From Bradyrhizobium lablabi (GTDB lineage: Bacteria > Pseudomonadota > Alphaproteobacteria > Rhizobiales > Xanthobacteraceae), in assembly GCF_018131005.1 (NCBI RefSeq), contig NZ_JAFCJK010000007.1, positions 248,001-312,000 of the forward strand: a stretch of DNA of 64,000 bases, in the 5' to 3' direction. How positions within the stretch are numbered: position 1 is the first letter of the stretch; every line of letters starts with the position of its first letter. The translations under genes were made by a program, and so were the position numbers. Of the stretch, positions 7,335 to 15,746 are shown piece by piece. The notes under the pieces were generated by a model that saw only the letters and a list, made by a program, of their open reading frames with translations, had not been told where the DNA came from and searched no databases.

Positions 7335-7877
7335 TTGAGCATTCCGAACATCATCACCCTAGGCCGCATCATCCTGGTGCCGATCATCATCTGGGCGATT
7401 GTGTCCAGTCAGATGGAGATCGCCTTCGCGATCTTCGTGGTCGCTGGCGTCAGCGATGCGGTCGACGGCTTCCTTGCCAAGCGTTTCAACATGACGAGCG
7501 AGCTTGGCGCCCTGCTCGATCCCCTGGCCGACAAGGCGCTCCTGGTCTCGATCTATGTGGCGCTCGGGATCTGGGGGGCGATGCCGCGCTGGCTCGTCAT
7601 CCTGGTGGTGTCGCGCGACATCATGATCGTTTCCGCCGTAATTGTGTCCTGGCTGTTCGACAAGCCCGTCGAAATGAAGCCTCTGATGGTATCGAAGCTC
7701 AATACGGTGGCGCAGGTCGCGTTTGCGGCGCTGGTCCTCGCCTCGCTCGGCTTCGGCTTCGAGCCGCGTCCGTATGACCTGATCCTGATGGGCTTGGTGA
7801 CGGTCTTTACTTTGGTTTCCGTCTCCCTCTATCTCGTCGAGTGGTTGCGACACATGAGCACACTCGAAGTTCGATGA
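7335..7877 (+). CDS. CDP-alcohol phosphatidyltransferase family protein (PgsA-like)
   Basis: 180 aa integral membrane enzyme. The CDP-alcohol phosphotransferase signature D-x2-DG-x2-A-x-R-x8-G-x3-D-x3-D is present, in slightly varied form, around residues 40-68 (SDAVDGFLAKRF...GALLDPLADK). Four or more hydrophobic segments are visible. The start is TTG 7335, giving SIPNIITLGRI, the usual opening of phosphatidylglycerophosphate synthases, with GGAAG upstream. It probably makes PGP from CDP-diacylglycerol and glycerol-3-phosphate, but cardiolipin-type or other head-group specificity cannot be excluded. It is 18 bases upstream of hdaA and probably co-transcribed. Confidence 0.88.
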   Translation: MSIPNIITLGRIILVPIIIWAIVSSQMEIAFAIFVVAGVSDAVDGFLAKRFNMTSELGALLDPLADKALLVSIYVALGIWGAMPRWLVILVVSRDIMIVSAVIVSWLFDKPVEMKPLMVSKLNTVAQVAFAALVLASLGFGFEPRPYDLILMGLVTVFTLVSVSLYLVEWLRHMSTLEVR

Positions 7878-7895
7878 ACCCAATCGGAGACTTGC

Positions 7896-8591
7896 GTGGC
7901 AGGGATCGTTCAACCTCGTCAGCTGACGTTAGCGCTGTCGCACGAGGAGAGATTGACCCGCGACGACTTCCTCGAAGGACCGGCCAACGAGGCCGCGCTG
8001 TCGCTGATCGATCGCTGGCCCGACTGGCCGAACCGGATCATGTTGCTGATCGGACCGGAGGGATCGGGCAAGAGCCATCTCGGCGTGATCTGGGCCGAGC
8101 AATCCGGCGCGCGCTCGACCTCGGCGCACGTCCTGACACTTGAGGCCGTGCCCGGCACGCTTGCGACCGGCGCGCTGGTGGTTGAGGACCTGAGACCGTC
8201 GGGATTCGACGAGCGCGCGATGTTCCATCTGATGAACCTCGCGCGCCAGGACGAAGCCTTTGTGTTGATGACGGCGCGCATCCCGCCATCTGCCTTCGAC
8301 ATCGAATTGCGCGACCTGCGCTCGCGGTTGCGCGCGGTACCGACGGTGACGCTGTTGCCGCCCGACGACATGGTTTTTCGCGGCCTGATTCTCAAATTCT
8401 GCGCCGACCGCCAAATGACCGTGGACGAATCCGTGGTGACCTACCTGACCAACCGGATCGAGCGCTCCTATGCTGCGGTCCGGCAGGCGGTGGAATTGCT
8501 TGATATGGAGGCGCTACGGCTCGGCCGACCGGTCACGAGGGCGCTTGCGGCGGAGCTTTTGCGTGATGCCTCATCCGACCCTGCGGCTTGA
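7896..8591 (+). CDS. hdaA: DnaA-related regulatory ATPase HdaA
   Basis: 231 aa AAA+ protein related to DnaA domain III but without the DNA-binding domain. With the DNA-loaded clamp it stimulates ATP hydrolysis by DnaA and so limits re-initiation. The P-loop is GPEGSGKSHLG (around residue 54), the Walker B-like segment is LVVEDL, and the arginine-containing DLRSRLRAVP corresponds to box VII. The N-terminal LTLAL segment resembles the clamp-binding motif QL[S/P]LxL. Start is GTG 7896. Its place before ppk is conserved in Bradyrhizobium-type genomes. Confidence 0.9.
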   Translation: MAGIVQPRQLTLALSHEERLTRDDFLEGPANEAALSLIDRWPDWPNRIMLLIGPEGSGKSHLGVIWAEQSGARSTSAHVLTLEAVPGTLATGALVVEDLRPSGFDERAMFHLMNLARQDEAFVLMTARIPPSAFDIELRDLRSRLRAVPTVTLLPPDDMVFRGLILKFCADRQMTVDESVVTYLTNRIERSYAAVRQAVELLDMEALRLGRPVTRALAAELLRDASSDPAA

Positions 8592-8703
8592 CGGCGCGGA
8601 TTGCGGGACCATCAATGTCATCGAAACGTCATTCCGATATCACATGGTTTGTGCGCCCTCGCAAAATGCCCGATACCGTACGCTCCGATTGGATCAAAAC
8701 TTG

Positions 8704-10905
8704 ATGGACTCCACGCAAACCATTGAAACCAAAGAGAAAGAAGCGGATGCTTCGGACCTGCCGGCGATTGCGACCAGTCCCGAGCGGTTCATCAATCGCG
8801 AGCTTTCCTGGCTCCATTTCAATCGCCGGGTGCTCGAGGAATCCGTCAATCCCGGCCATCCTGCGCTGGAGCGCGTTCGGTTCCTGTCGATCTCCGCCAA
8901 TAACCTTGACGAGTTCTTTATGGTCCGCGTCGCCGGTATCAAGGCGCAGGTCCGCGAAGGCATTCCGGAGCGGAGCCCCGATGGGCTGTTGCCGGTCGAA
9001 CAACTCATCATGATCAACAAGATGGTGTCGCAGCTCGCCTCCGACCAGCAAGCGATCTGGAGCGACCTGCGCACCATGCTGTCAGAGGTCGGCATCCAGC
9101 TTGTCGATGGGCGGGACGTCACCAAGGCCGAGCGGAACTGGATCGAGGACCACTTCCTCCACAATATTTTCCCATTGCTGACGCCGCTGGCGATTGATCC
9201 GGCACACCCCTTCCCGTTCATCCCGAACCTCGGCTTCACCGTCGCGTTGCAATTGGCGCGGGTGTCTGACGGCAAGCCGATGAATGCGCTGATCCGCATG
9301 CCCGGCAAGATCGACCGCTTCATCCGCTTCCCTGCGAAAGACGGCGGGCCGGTGCGCCTGATCACGCTAGAACAGGCGACCGGCCTGTTCATCGGCCGCT
9401 TGTTCCCGGGCTACACCGTCAAAGGCCAGGGCGCGTTTCGGATCATCCGCGACTCCGAACTCGAAATCGAGGAAGAGGCTGAGGACCTGGTCCGCCTGTT
9501 CGAGACCGCGCTGAAGCGCCGCCGCCGCGGATCGGTGATCCGGCTCGAACTGGAAGCCAAGATGCCGGAAGAGCTGCGCAGCTTCGTGCAGCACGCCCTA
9601 TCCGCCGCCGACGACGAGGTGTTCCTGGTCGACGGCGTGCTCGCCATGAACGAGCTGTCGCAACTCACCCGGCTCGATCGTCCCGATCTCGAATTTCTGC
9701 CCTATGTGCCGCGCCATCCCGAGCGCGTCCGCGATCACGGTGGCGACATCTTTGCCGCCATCCGGCAGAAAGACCTCATCGTCCATCATCCCTACGAGTC
9801 CTTCGACGTCGTCGTGCAGTTCCTGCAACAGGCGGCGCGCGATCCCGATGTGGTCGCGATCAAGCAGACGCTCTATCGCACTTCGAACAACTCGCCGATC
9901 GTCCGCGCGCTGGCGGAGGCCGCCGAAGCTGGCAAGTCGGTCACCGCGCTGATCGAATTGAAGGCGCGTTTCGATGAGGAAGCAAATATCCGCTGGGCGC
10001 GCGACCTCGAACGCGCCGGTGTTCAGGTCGTCTATGGCTTCATCGAACTGAAGACTCACGCCAAGCTCTCGATGGTCGTGCGCCGCGAAGGCGGCAACCT
10101 CACGACCTATGTGCACACCGGCACCGGCAACTATCACCCGGTGACCGCGCGCATCTACACCGACCTCTCCTACTTTACGTCGGATCCGATCATCGGGCGC
10201 GACGTCGCCCGCGTGTTCAACTACATCACCGGTTATGCCGAGCCGAGCGACATCGAGAAGATGGCGGTGTCGCCACTGACATTGCGCAAGCGCATCATCG
10301 AGCACATCCATGGCGAGATCGCCCATGTCCGTCATGGCCGGCCCGGCGCGATCTGGATGAAGATGAACGCTCTCGTCGACCCGGACATCATCGACGCGCT
10401 ATATGAGGCCTCGCAGGCGGGCGTCTCGATCGAGCTCGTGGTGCGCGGCATCTGCTGCCTGCGTCCCGGCCTGCCCGGATTGTCAGAGAACATCCGCGTC
10501 AAGTCGGTGATCGGACGCTTCCTGGAACACGGCCGAATCTACTGCTTCGGCATGGGGCAAGGCCTACCGAGCACAAAGGCTGCTGTGTATATCTCGTCCG
10601 CCGACATGATGCCGAGGAACCTCGACCGTCGTGTTGAAGTCCTCTGTCCGCTGCAAAATCCGACGGTGCATCAGCAGGTTCTCGAACAGATCATGGTCGC
10701 GAACCTGAAGGATACCGAGCAGAGCTGGCAATTGTTGCCGGATGGATCGTCAACGCGTATGAAGGCTGCGAAAGGCGAGGAGCCGTTCAACCTGCACAAC
10801 TACTTCATGACCAATCCGAGCCTTTCCGGCCGTGGTAAGTCGCTCAAGGAATCTTCGCCGCGCCGGCTCACCCGTCGTACCGAGCGCCAGCAGCCGTCAT
10901 CATAA
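8704..10905 (+). CDS. ppk: Polyphosphate kinase 1
   Basis: 733 aa. Reversibly polymerises the ATP gamma-phosphate into polyphosphate. The N-terminal domain starts with RFINRELSWLHFNRRVLEES. The catalytic phospholipase-D-like domains contain the phosphohistidine in VHTGTGNYHP (His 471). I chose ATG 8704; the frame is open back into hdaA, but that segment has no family similarity. It is followed 12 bases later by ppx, the expected synthesis/degradation pair. Confidence 0.97.
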   Translation: MDSTQTIETKEKEADASDLPAIATSPERFINRELSWLHFNRRVLEESVNPGHPALERVRFLSISANNLDEFFMVRVAGIKAQVREGIPERSPDGLLPVEQLIMINKMVSQLASDQQAIWSDLRTMLSEVGIQLVDGRDVTKAERNWIEDHFLHNIFPLLTPLAIDPAHPFPFIPNLGFTVALQLARVSDGKPMNALIRMPGKIDRFIRFPAKDGGPVRLITLEQATGLFIGRLFPGYTVKGQGAFRIIRDSELEIEEEAEDLVRLFETALKRRRRGSVIRLELEAKMPEELRSFVQHALSAADDEVFLVDGVLAMNELSQLTRLDRPDLEFLPYVPRHPERVRDHGGDIFAAIRQKDLIVHHPYESFDVVVQFLQQAARDPDVVAIKQTLYRTSNNSPIVRALAEAAEAGKSVTALIELKARFDEEANIRWARDLERAGVQVVYGFIELKTHAKLSMVVRREGGNLTTYVHTGTGNYHPVTARIYTDLSYFTSDPIIGRDVARVFNYITGYAEPSDIEKMAVSPLTLRKRIIEHIHGEIAHVRHGRPGAIWMKMNALVDPDIIDALYEASQAGVSIELVVRGICCLRPGLPGLSENIRVKSVIGRFLEHGRIYCFGMGQGLPSTKAAVYISSADMMPRNLDRRVEVLCPLQNPTVHQQVLEQIMVANLKDTEQSWQLLPDGSSTRMKAAKGEEPFNLHNYFMTNPSLSGRGKSLKESSPRRLTRRTERQQPSS

Positions 10906-10917
10906 GGGGGGCCCACG

Positions 10918-12420
10918 GTGAAGCGGCCGCGGAAGCGCGCTTCCAGCGTCGCTGTCATCGATATCGGCTCGAACTCGGTTCGTCTCGTCGTCTACGAGGC
11001 GATGTCGCGTAGCCTTGTCACCATCTTCAACGAGAAGGCGCTCTGCGGGCTCGGCCGCGAGGTGCAGAGCACTGGCCTGCTCGCGACCGACGCTGTCAAC
11101 AGGGCGCTGACCGCGCTCCGCCGCTTTCGCGCGTTGTGCCGGATCCAGCGCGTCGGCCGCGTCCACGCGATCGCGACCGCTGCCTGTCGCGATGCCAAGA
11201 ACGGTCCCGATTTCATTGCCCAGGCCGAACGCATCTGCGGCGCCAAGATCGAGATTCTGTCAGGGCCGAGCGAGGCAAGGCTGTCCGCGCTCGGCGTCGT
11301 CTCCGGTATTCACGATCCGAACGGCATCGTTGGCGATCTCGGTGGCGGCTCGCTCGAGCTGATCGACGTAAGGGGCAATCGCGTACGCAGTGGCGTGACG
11401 CTGCCGCTGGGCACCCTCGCGCTGCAAGATCTTGCGGACAAATCGCTCAAACGCGCCGAACGGATCGTCAAGACCGAGCTGTCGGACCTCACGCAGCTCA
11501 AGGCCGGCCGCGGCCGCTCCTTCTATGCCGTTGGCGGCACATGGCGCGCGCTGGCGCGTATCCACATCATCCAGAGCGGCTATCCGCTCAAGGTGATGCA
11601 CGGCTATTCGATTCCGGCCGCCGATGCCCTCGACTTCGCGCAGCGCCTGCGCCGGCTCGCCGCTGCCAACATGCTCGCCAATATCGAGGCGGTCGCCGAC
11701 GCGCGGCGGCCGCTGCTGACCTATGCGGCGCTCGTGCTCGAATACATCATCCGCGTCGCGCAGCCGAAGACCATCGTGTTCTCGACCTTCGGCGTGCGAG
11801 AGGGCCTGTTGTACGAAATGCTGCCGCAGGCCGAGCGCGCCAAGGACGGACTGCTCTGCGCAGCGCAGGACCTCAACGAGCTGTTGTCACGCTCCGCCCG
11901 CCACGCGAGGGAGCTGACCGCTTGGACCGACCGACTGGTCCGCGTCGTGAAGCTGCGGGAGACCGAGGAGGACCGCCGGTTGCGCCACGTCGCTTGTCTC
12001 TTGTCCGACATTGGCTGGCGGGTGCATCCCGACCATCGCGGCGAGGAAACGCTCAGCCTCATCATGAATGGCAATTTCGGCTCGATCACGCACCAGGGGC
12101 GCGCTTTCGTTGCGCTGTCAGTGTTCTATCGCTACGCCGGCCTCAGCGAGGAGAACGAACCACCGCAGCAGATCCGAGAGCTGGTGCCGCCCGCGCTGGA
12201 CGAACGCGCGCGTGTGCTCGGCGCCGCTTTCCGTGTCGCCCACCTGATCACCGCGGCCCGCACCGGCGTGCTGCCCGCGACTCACTTTCGCACACAGGGT
12301 CGCAATCTGATGCTGGTGTTTGAGCACCGGATGGTCGATCTCGTCGCCGACCGCGTCGGCAGCCGATTCAAGCAGCTGGCGCGGCTGGTCGGGCGTTCCG
12401 GCTCGATCGTGCGGCGCTAA
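10918..12420 (+). CDS. ppx: Exopolyphosphatase / pppGpp phosphohydrolase (Ppx/GppA family)
   Basis: 500 aa ASKHA-fold phosphatase that removes terminal phosphate from polyphosphate and, in some members, from pppGpp. The phosphate-1 motif is VIDIGSNSVRLVVYE and the phosphate-2 motif is GDLGGGSLELIDV. The C-terminal part contains an HD-like helical region (RRLRHVACLLSDIGWRVHPDHRGEE), as in longer Ppx proteins. Start is GTG 10918, after an AAGGGGGG run. It follows ppk closely, so the two are likely co-transcribed. A mosaic repeat begins immediately after the stop. Confidence 0.94.
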   Translation: MKRPRKRASSVAVIDIGSNSVRLVVYEAMSRSLVTIFNEKALCGLGREVQSTGLLATDAVNRALTALRRFRALCRIQRVGRVHAIATAACRDAKNGPDFIAQAERICGAKIEILSGPSEARLSALGVVSGIHDPNGIVGDLGGGSLELIDVRGNRVRSGVTLPLGTLALQDLADKSLKRAERIVKTELSDLTQLKAGRGRSFYAVGGTWRALARIHIIQSGYPLKVMHGYSIPAADALDFAQRLRRLAAANMLANIEAVADARRPLLTYAALVLEYIIRVAQPKTIVFSTFGVREGLLYEMLPQAERAKDGLLCAAQDLNELLSRSARHARELTAWTDRLVRVVKLRETEEDRRLRHVACLLSDIGWRVHPDHRGEETLSLIMNGNFGSITHQGRAFVALSVFYRYAGLSEENEPPQQIRELVPPALDERARVLGAAFRVAHLITAARTGVLPATHFRTQGRNLMLVFEHRMVDLVADRVGSRFKQLARLVGRSGSIVRR

Positions 12421-12538
12421 AGCATGATCCGGAGCGGTTTTCCCTCGCGACAAACGCGGAGCGTTTGCGCGGAGATCATGCGCAAAAAACAAGCTAAAGC
12501 GCGATGATGATTCATCCTGATCTCATCGCGCTTTAAGG
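12421..12538. repeat. RIME-like intergenic mosaic element, full copy
   Basis: Two adjacent palindromes. The first is bounded by gcatgatc (12422-12429) and gatcatgc (12474-12481) and contains CAAACGC-gga-GCGTTTG (12451-12467), extended by CGCG on each side. The second is a perfect 13-bp stem, taaagcgcgatga (12495-12507) with tcatcgcgcttta (12523-12535). The organisation matches rhizobial intergenic mosaic elements. Degenerate copies occur at 36183-36251 and 42942-42988. Confidence 0.8.
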
Positions 12539-12563
12539 TAGGACGAACGGATTGAACTTCAGT

Positions 12564-13958
12564 TCATAACGCCCCTAGAAAGCGGATCGCCGAAAGGCTC
12601 GGCAAGAACGTATAGGCGCCGCCCCTTGTGTGGACGAACCGAGGTAATCCCCGCAGCCGGATCGTGGCGCCGGATTTGAGCGGCAAGTCAAACCAACTGG
12701 TCTCAGTGTCGTTGGCCCCGACGATCGGATCGTTGGACCCGGTAACCCGCGGATCCTGCAGGCCGAGGTTCAGCCAGTCGCAGGACATGGCCTCGAACTG
12801 AGCGCCGAGGCTGGCCCCGATGAAGTTGCCGAGCAGTCCCCGTTCGATTTTGGCCCGATCGGGCTTCTCCGGATCATATGCCGGTCCGTAGGGCATGCCG
12901 CGCCGAACCAGGCGGCGGCTATTGTTCGCCACCCGCTGCACGATCTGTCCGCCCCTCGGGTTGCAGCGCCGGATATGGGCTCCATAGGGACAGCGGGAGT
13001 CGTCCGCGTAGTCAAACTTCGTCCGGTCCACCCCAGGATCAGGCGCATCCGCGGACAGTGCCAGCGGCGTGCCGTCGCGCCACCGGCCGCACAAATTGGC
13101 AGCGACGAGCTCACGCAAGGCCGCGCGACGTGAGGAAGCGATCTTTGCTTCAGCGCCGCGCGGCAGCAACTCATCGACTTGCGGGTTGGCGAGCAAATCC
13201 GTCGCGGTCCGGTCGAGATATTCCTCGAAGCCCACCACATCCTGTTCCAGCACGCGAAAGGCGTTGAAGGTACCGTTGAGTCCCAGCGCATCGGGCTGAG
13301 GAACGCGCCACTTCAAACCCTCGAAATTGGTCGAATATCCCAGCAACACCGTGCCGAGCGGGGCCATGGGTTGTCCGTCGTCATAGCGTTGCGGGTCATG
13401 AACCTCCGCAAACCTCGGTTGCGTGATGTTGTCGCGATACCCGAAGTGAACCTGGTCGTCCGGGAAGCAGCAGCCCTCGCGTGTGCCGAGCAGCCTCAGC
13501 GCGTTTCCGTCGGCGAGCGCGCGACGCTGAACCTGGTCCAGTTGCGCGACCTCGTCGGCGTAGATGGTCGCGATGAGGTGGATCCGCCTGGGGTCATCGA
13601 AGGGAGACGGCCATTTTTCCGGTGCGCTCTTCCCGACGTCGCCGAGCTTCAAGGCGCGGGCGCTCATGCCCTGGATGAATTCGTTCGGAAACGTTTTAAG
13701 TGAAGAACCCGGCGTGCCGAGGGCCTGCAGTCCCTCGTAGGTCAGGCCAATGTTGAAACAGGAGTCCGGCTTGGCGTCCCCCCAACTCCCTCTCGTGATC
13801 TGCGGAATGCCCTCGTCGCGTCCCGATGTGGAGGCGGCGAGCCAGCGGCGGGCTGCGATGCGGTCGGCGATCTCGAGCATGAGGTGCCGCACGCGAAGCT
13901 TGCGATAGCCGCGCAAGATGTTGCCCTGCACATCCGCGGCGTCGAACTCGGCGCTCAC
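12564..13958 (-). CDS. DyP-type heme peroxidase
   Basis: 464 aa dye-decolorising-type peroxidase, oxidising substrates with H2O2. The proximal heme ligand lies in the typical CPYGAHIRRCNPRGG motif (His 328), and an Arg follows in LVRRGMPYGP (352-353). The distal GxxDG motif reads GYRDN (173-177): the catalytic Asp 176 is kept but the second Gly is Asn. No Sec or Tat signal is seen, so it is probably cytoplasmic. Start GTG 13958 overlaps the preceding stop by 4 bases. The frame is open upstream to 14192, but that overlaps the neighbour. It is the last gene of the cyclase/STAND-catalase-unknown-DyP operon. The natural substrate is unknown. Confidence 0.9.
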   Translation of the reverse strand: MSAEFDAADVQGNILRGYRKLRVRHLMLEIADRIAARRWLAASTSGRDEGIPQITRGSWGDAKPDSCFNIGLTYEGLQALGTPGSSLKTFPNEFIQGMSARALKLGDVGKSAPEKWPSPFDDPRRIHLIATIYADEVAQLDQVQRRALADGNALRLLGTREGCCFPDDQVHFGYRDNITQPRFAEVHDPQRYDDGQPMAPLGTVLLGYSTNFEGLKWRVPQPDALGLNGTFNAFRVLEQDVVGFEEYLDRTATDLLANPQVDELLPRGAEAKIASSRRAALRELVAANLCGRWRDGTPLALSADAPDPGVDRTKFDYADDSRCPYGAHIRRCNPRGGQIVQRVANNSRRLVRRGMPYGPAYDPEKPDRAKIERGLLGNFIGASLGAQFEAMSCDWLNLGLQDPRVTGSNDPIVGANDTETSWFDLPLKSGATIRLRGLPRFVHTRGGAYTFLPSLSAIRFLGAL

Positions 13959-14671
13959 CAGCCTATCCCCAGTTGCTTGCGGATCTGGGCCGCCGAATAT
14001 CCGGGATAGGCCCGGTAGCCGCTGCCGAGCGAAACATTCGGGTTGGCGTGAAGCTGGAGGGTCAGCCTCCGTGGAAGCAGGTCCAGATCGTCGTCGCCGG
14101 AGGCGGCCTTGTCGCCTTTCAAGGCTTCCTGGTCTCTCAGAACACCCGTGGCCGTGTCCGGCACCTGATACAGGTCGCGCGCGTGCACCCATTCGATGAA
14201 CGCCTCGGCATTATGCTCACAGGGAATCACGTCTTCTCCTCCTTCGACAAGCTCCACCACGGCGTTGAACACGCTGCCGATCGTCGCGATGAAGTCACGA
14301 ATGTAGTTGGTGAAATCGCCGTCGTAGACAGAGAACATGCAAATGTTGTCGCCGACGATTACGAAGCGCGCGAAGTGCACCGTGCCGACGTTGTTCAATC
14401 CGGCATAGATCTGATCCTTGTTTGCCGCGATCGCCCCCGCTGCTTTCGCGCGGCCGACCGCCGACTTGTCCTTGAGCGGCATGATCAGGTTCATCATGCA
14501 CTGGAGATTGTCCCCAGGCTGGGCCGATGGATGGGGACCACCGGGCAGAGGCTTGACTGGCGTCCACCACGCCCAAAAAGGCACCAGGATCCGCGCCGCC
14601 AGGAACTTGAACAGGCGCCTCTCGGGCAACCCGATCACAAAACGATCAAACCAATCTTTGTCACTCGGCAT
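13955..14671 (-). CDS. Protein of unknown function in the catalase-DyP operon
   Basis: 238 aa from ATG 14671, chosen because GGGAG lies 8 bases upstream; an alternative ATG 14686 overlaps the catalase stop and lacks a site. A hydrophobic, aromatic segment (KFLAARILVPFWAWW) lies near residues 20-35. A middle region (TVHFARFVIVGDNICMFSVY, then DGDFTNYIRDFI) looks like a ferredoxin-like alpha/beta half-barrel, the fold also found in DyP peroxidases. No heme motif is seen. It is translationally linked on both sides (5 bases from catalase, 4-base overlap with DyP), so it probably works with them, for example as a substrate-handling partner. That role is inference. Confidence 0.8.
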   Translation of the reverse strand: MPSDKDWFDRFVIGLPERRLFKFLAARILVPFWAWWTPVKPLPGGPHPSAQPGDNLQCMMNLIMPLKDKSAVGRAKAAGAIAANKDQIYAGLNNVGTVHFARFVIVGDNICMFSVYDGDFTNYIRDFIATIGSVFNAVVELVEGGEDVIPCEHNAEAFIEWVHARDLYQVPDTATGVLRDQEALKGDKAASGDDDLDLLPRRLTLQLHANPNVSLGSGYRAYPGYSAAQIRKQLGIGW

Positions 14672-14675
14672 CCAT

Positions 14676-15695
14676 TCAACTCCCATTGAAAGGACACGGA
14701 ATGCCGTTACGCCTTTGACACGAGACTTCATAGACGTTCCGGCGGGCACGAAGGATCGGATCCTCGGAGACTTCGATGCCGGGCACCAGACGGCACGGAT
14801 TGAAACTGATGCGTTCGGCGGCAGCGACCTGATCGGCGGCGACGTTCTTGAGCGTCAGTGTGCCCATGACGACCCGGACCCGCTTGGCAGGCCAGGGCTG
14901 GGTGGGATCGTCGAGCGCGTCGCCCGCTTCGCCGATCGTCATCATCAGCATGAACCGGGCCGGCCACCGCCCCAGGCGCTCTTCAAGTTCCTGCCGCAGG
15001 TAGTTATCGACAGCCGTCGCGGTGGCTTTGGTGTTGCAAACGCCCGCGACCGGCTGCCAGGAAAAGCGAACGGGGCGGCGAACCCCGTCGGGCGCGGTCA
15101 CAATGAAGGTGTGGACGGCATGGTAGGCGGCGCGGGCGTAACTCACCGGCGCGCCTATGGTGTCGGTCTGAACGACAGCTAGCTGGGCAAAGCGGTGCCG
15201 ATCGGCGAAACTCTTCGCGCCCGCATCCGGGCTCTCCTTCTGCCCCGGGGGCGGGTTGCGGCGAGGAATCTTGAGTTGCAGCATATCGAGAATCTTCTGC
15301 CACGGAGATTCCCGTCGAACCGGTTTTGGCTTTGCGGTCCGCGCGAACTCGAAAAACTGGTCGACGGTCGGCACGAAGAATTCGGGTAGCGTCATCGCGA
15401 TCAGGTCGGTTGCCGACCCGTCCGACAGGTGGAAGCGCGTCGCCATTCCCCGGACATCGGACCAGCCATCATGCTGCACCGGACTCCCCGATCCGTTCGA
15501 GAATCTCACCGACGCGCGGACGCACGGTCTTTGGAAGTGCTCCGCTTTGCAATAGCTGCGCGCCGCTTCCGACGGCTGGAAATAGCCGTCCACGCCCACG
15601 CCGATCGTGTGAATCGGCCTGGTTCCCCGCTTATGATCTGTTGAAAGGGATTCGACGGCGTCGACGAGCCTCTCGGCCACGGATGAATCGTCCAT
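14676..15695 (-). CDS. Small catalase-family heme protein (SrpA-like)
   Basis: 339 aa, well below the ~480 aa of monofunctional catalases but normal for the SrpA-like group. The distal His is in RPIHTIGVGVDGYF (His 29). The substrate-channel region VRFSNGSGSP and WSDVRGMATRFH correspond to the catalase core. A late Arg/Tyr pair (RARRNVYEVS) is the candidate proximal ligand site. Members of this group may act as peroxidases or on fatty-acid hydroperoxides rather than dismutate H2O2. I chose ATG 15695, with GGAG 6 bases upstream, over 15707. It is 51 bases downstream of the cyclase/STAND gene and 4 bases before the unknown gene. Confidence 0.88.
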   Translation of the reverse strand: MDDSSVAERLVDAVESLSTDHKRGTRPIHTIGVGVDGYFQPSEAARSYCKAEHFQRPCVRASVRFSNGSGSPVQHDGWSDVRGMATRFHLSDGSATDLIAMTLPEFFVPTVDQFFEFARTAKPKPVRRESPWQKILDMLQLKIPRRNPPPGQKESPDAGAKSFADRHRFAQLAVVQTDTIGAPVSYARAAYHAVHTFIVTAPDGVRRPVRFSWQPVAGVCNTKATATAVDNYLRQELEERLGRWPARFMLMMTIGEAGDALDDPTQPWPAKRVRVVMGTLTLKNVAADQVAAAERISFNPCRLVPGIEVSEDPILRARRNVYEVSCQRRNGIPCPFNGS

Positions 15696-15746
15696 GTCCT
15701 TCTCCATTCCGGACGGACCGCGATCTTGGGACCGTGCCCGTCTCGC

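Noticed and set aside
5953..7338. 461-codon plus-strand open frame opposite purM and the end of purN
   Set aside because: An antisense shadow: Arg/His/Asp-rich translation with no motifs, while purM and purN are intact on the other strand.
8470..8703. N-terminal extension of ppk
   Set aside because: The extension overlaps hdaA and does not resemble Ppk; ATG 8704 starts just before the conserved N-terminal domain.
13959..14192. N-terminal extension of the DyP gene
   Set aside because: Overlaps the preceding gene by over 200 bases and is Arg/Pro-rich; GTG 13958 overlaps the preceding stop by 4 bases, a normal coupled start.
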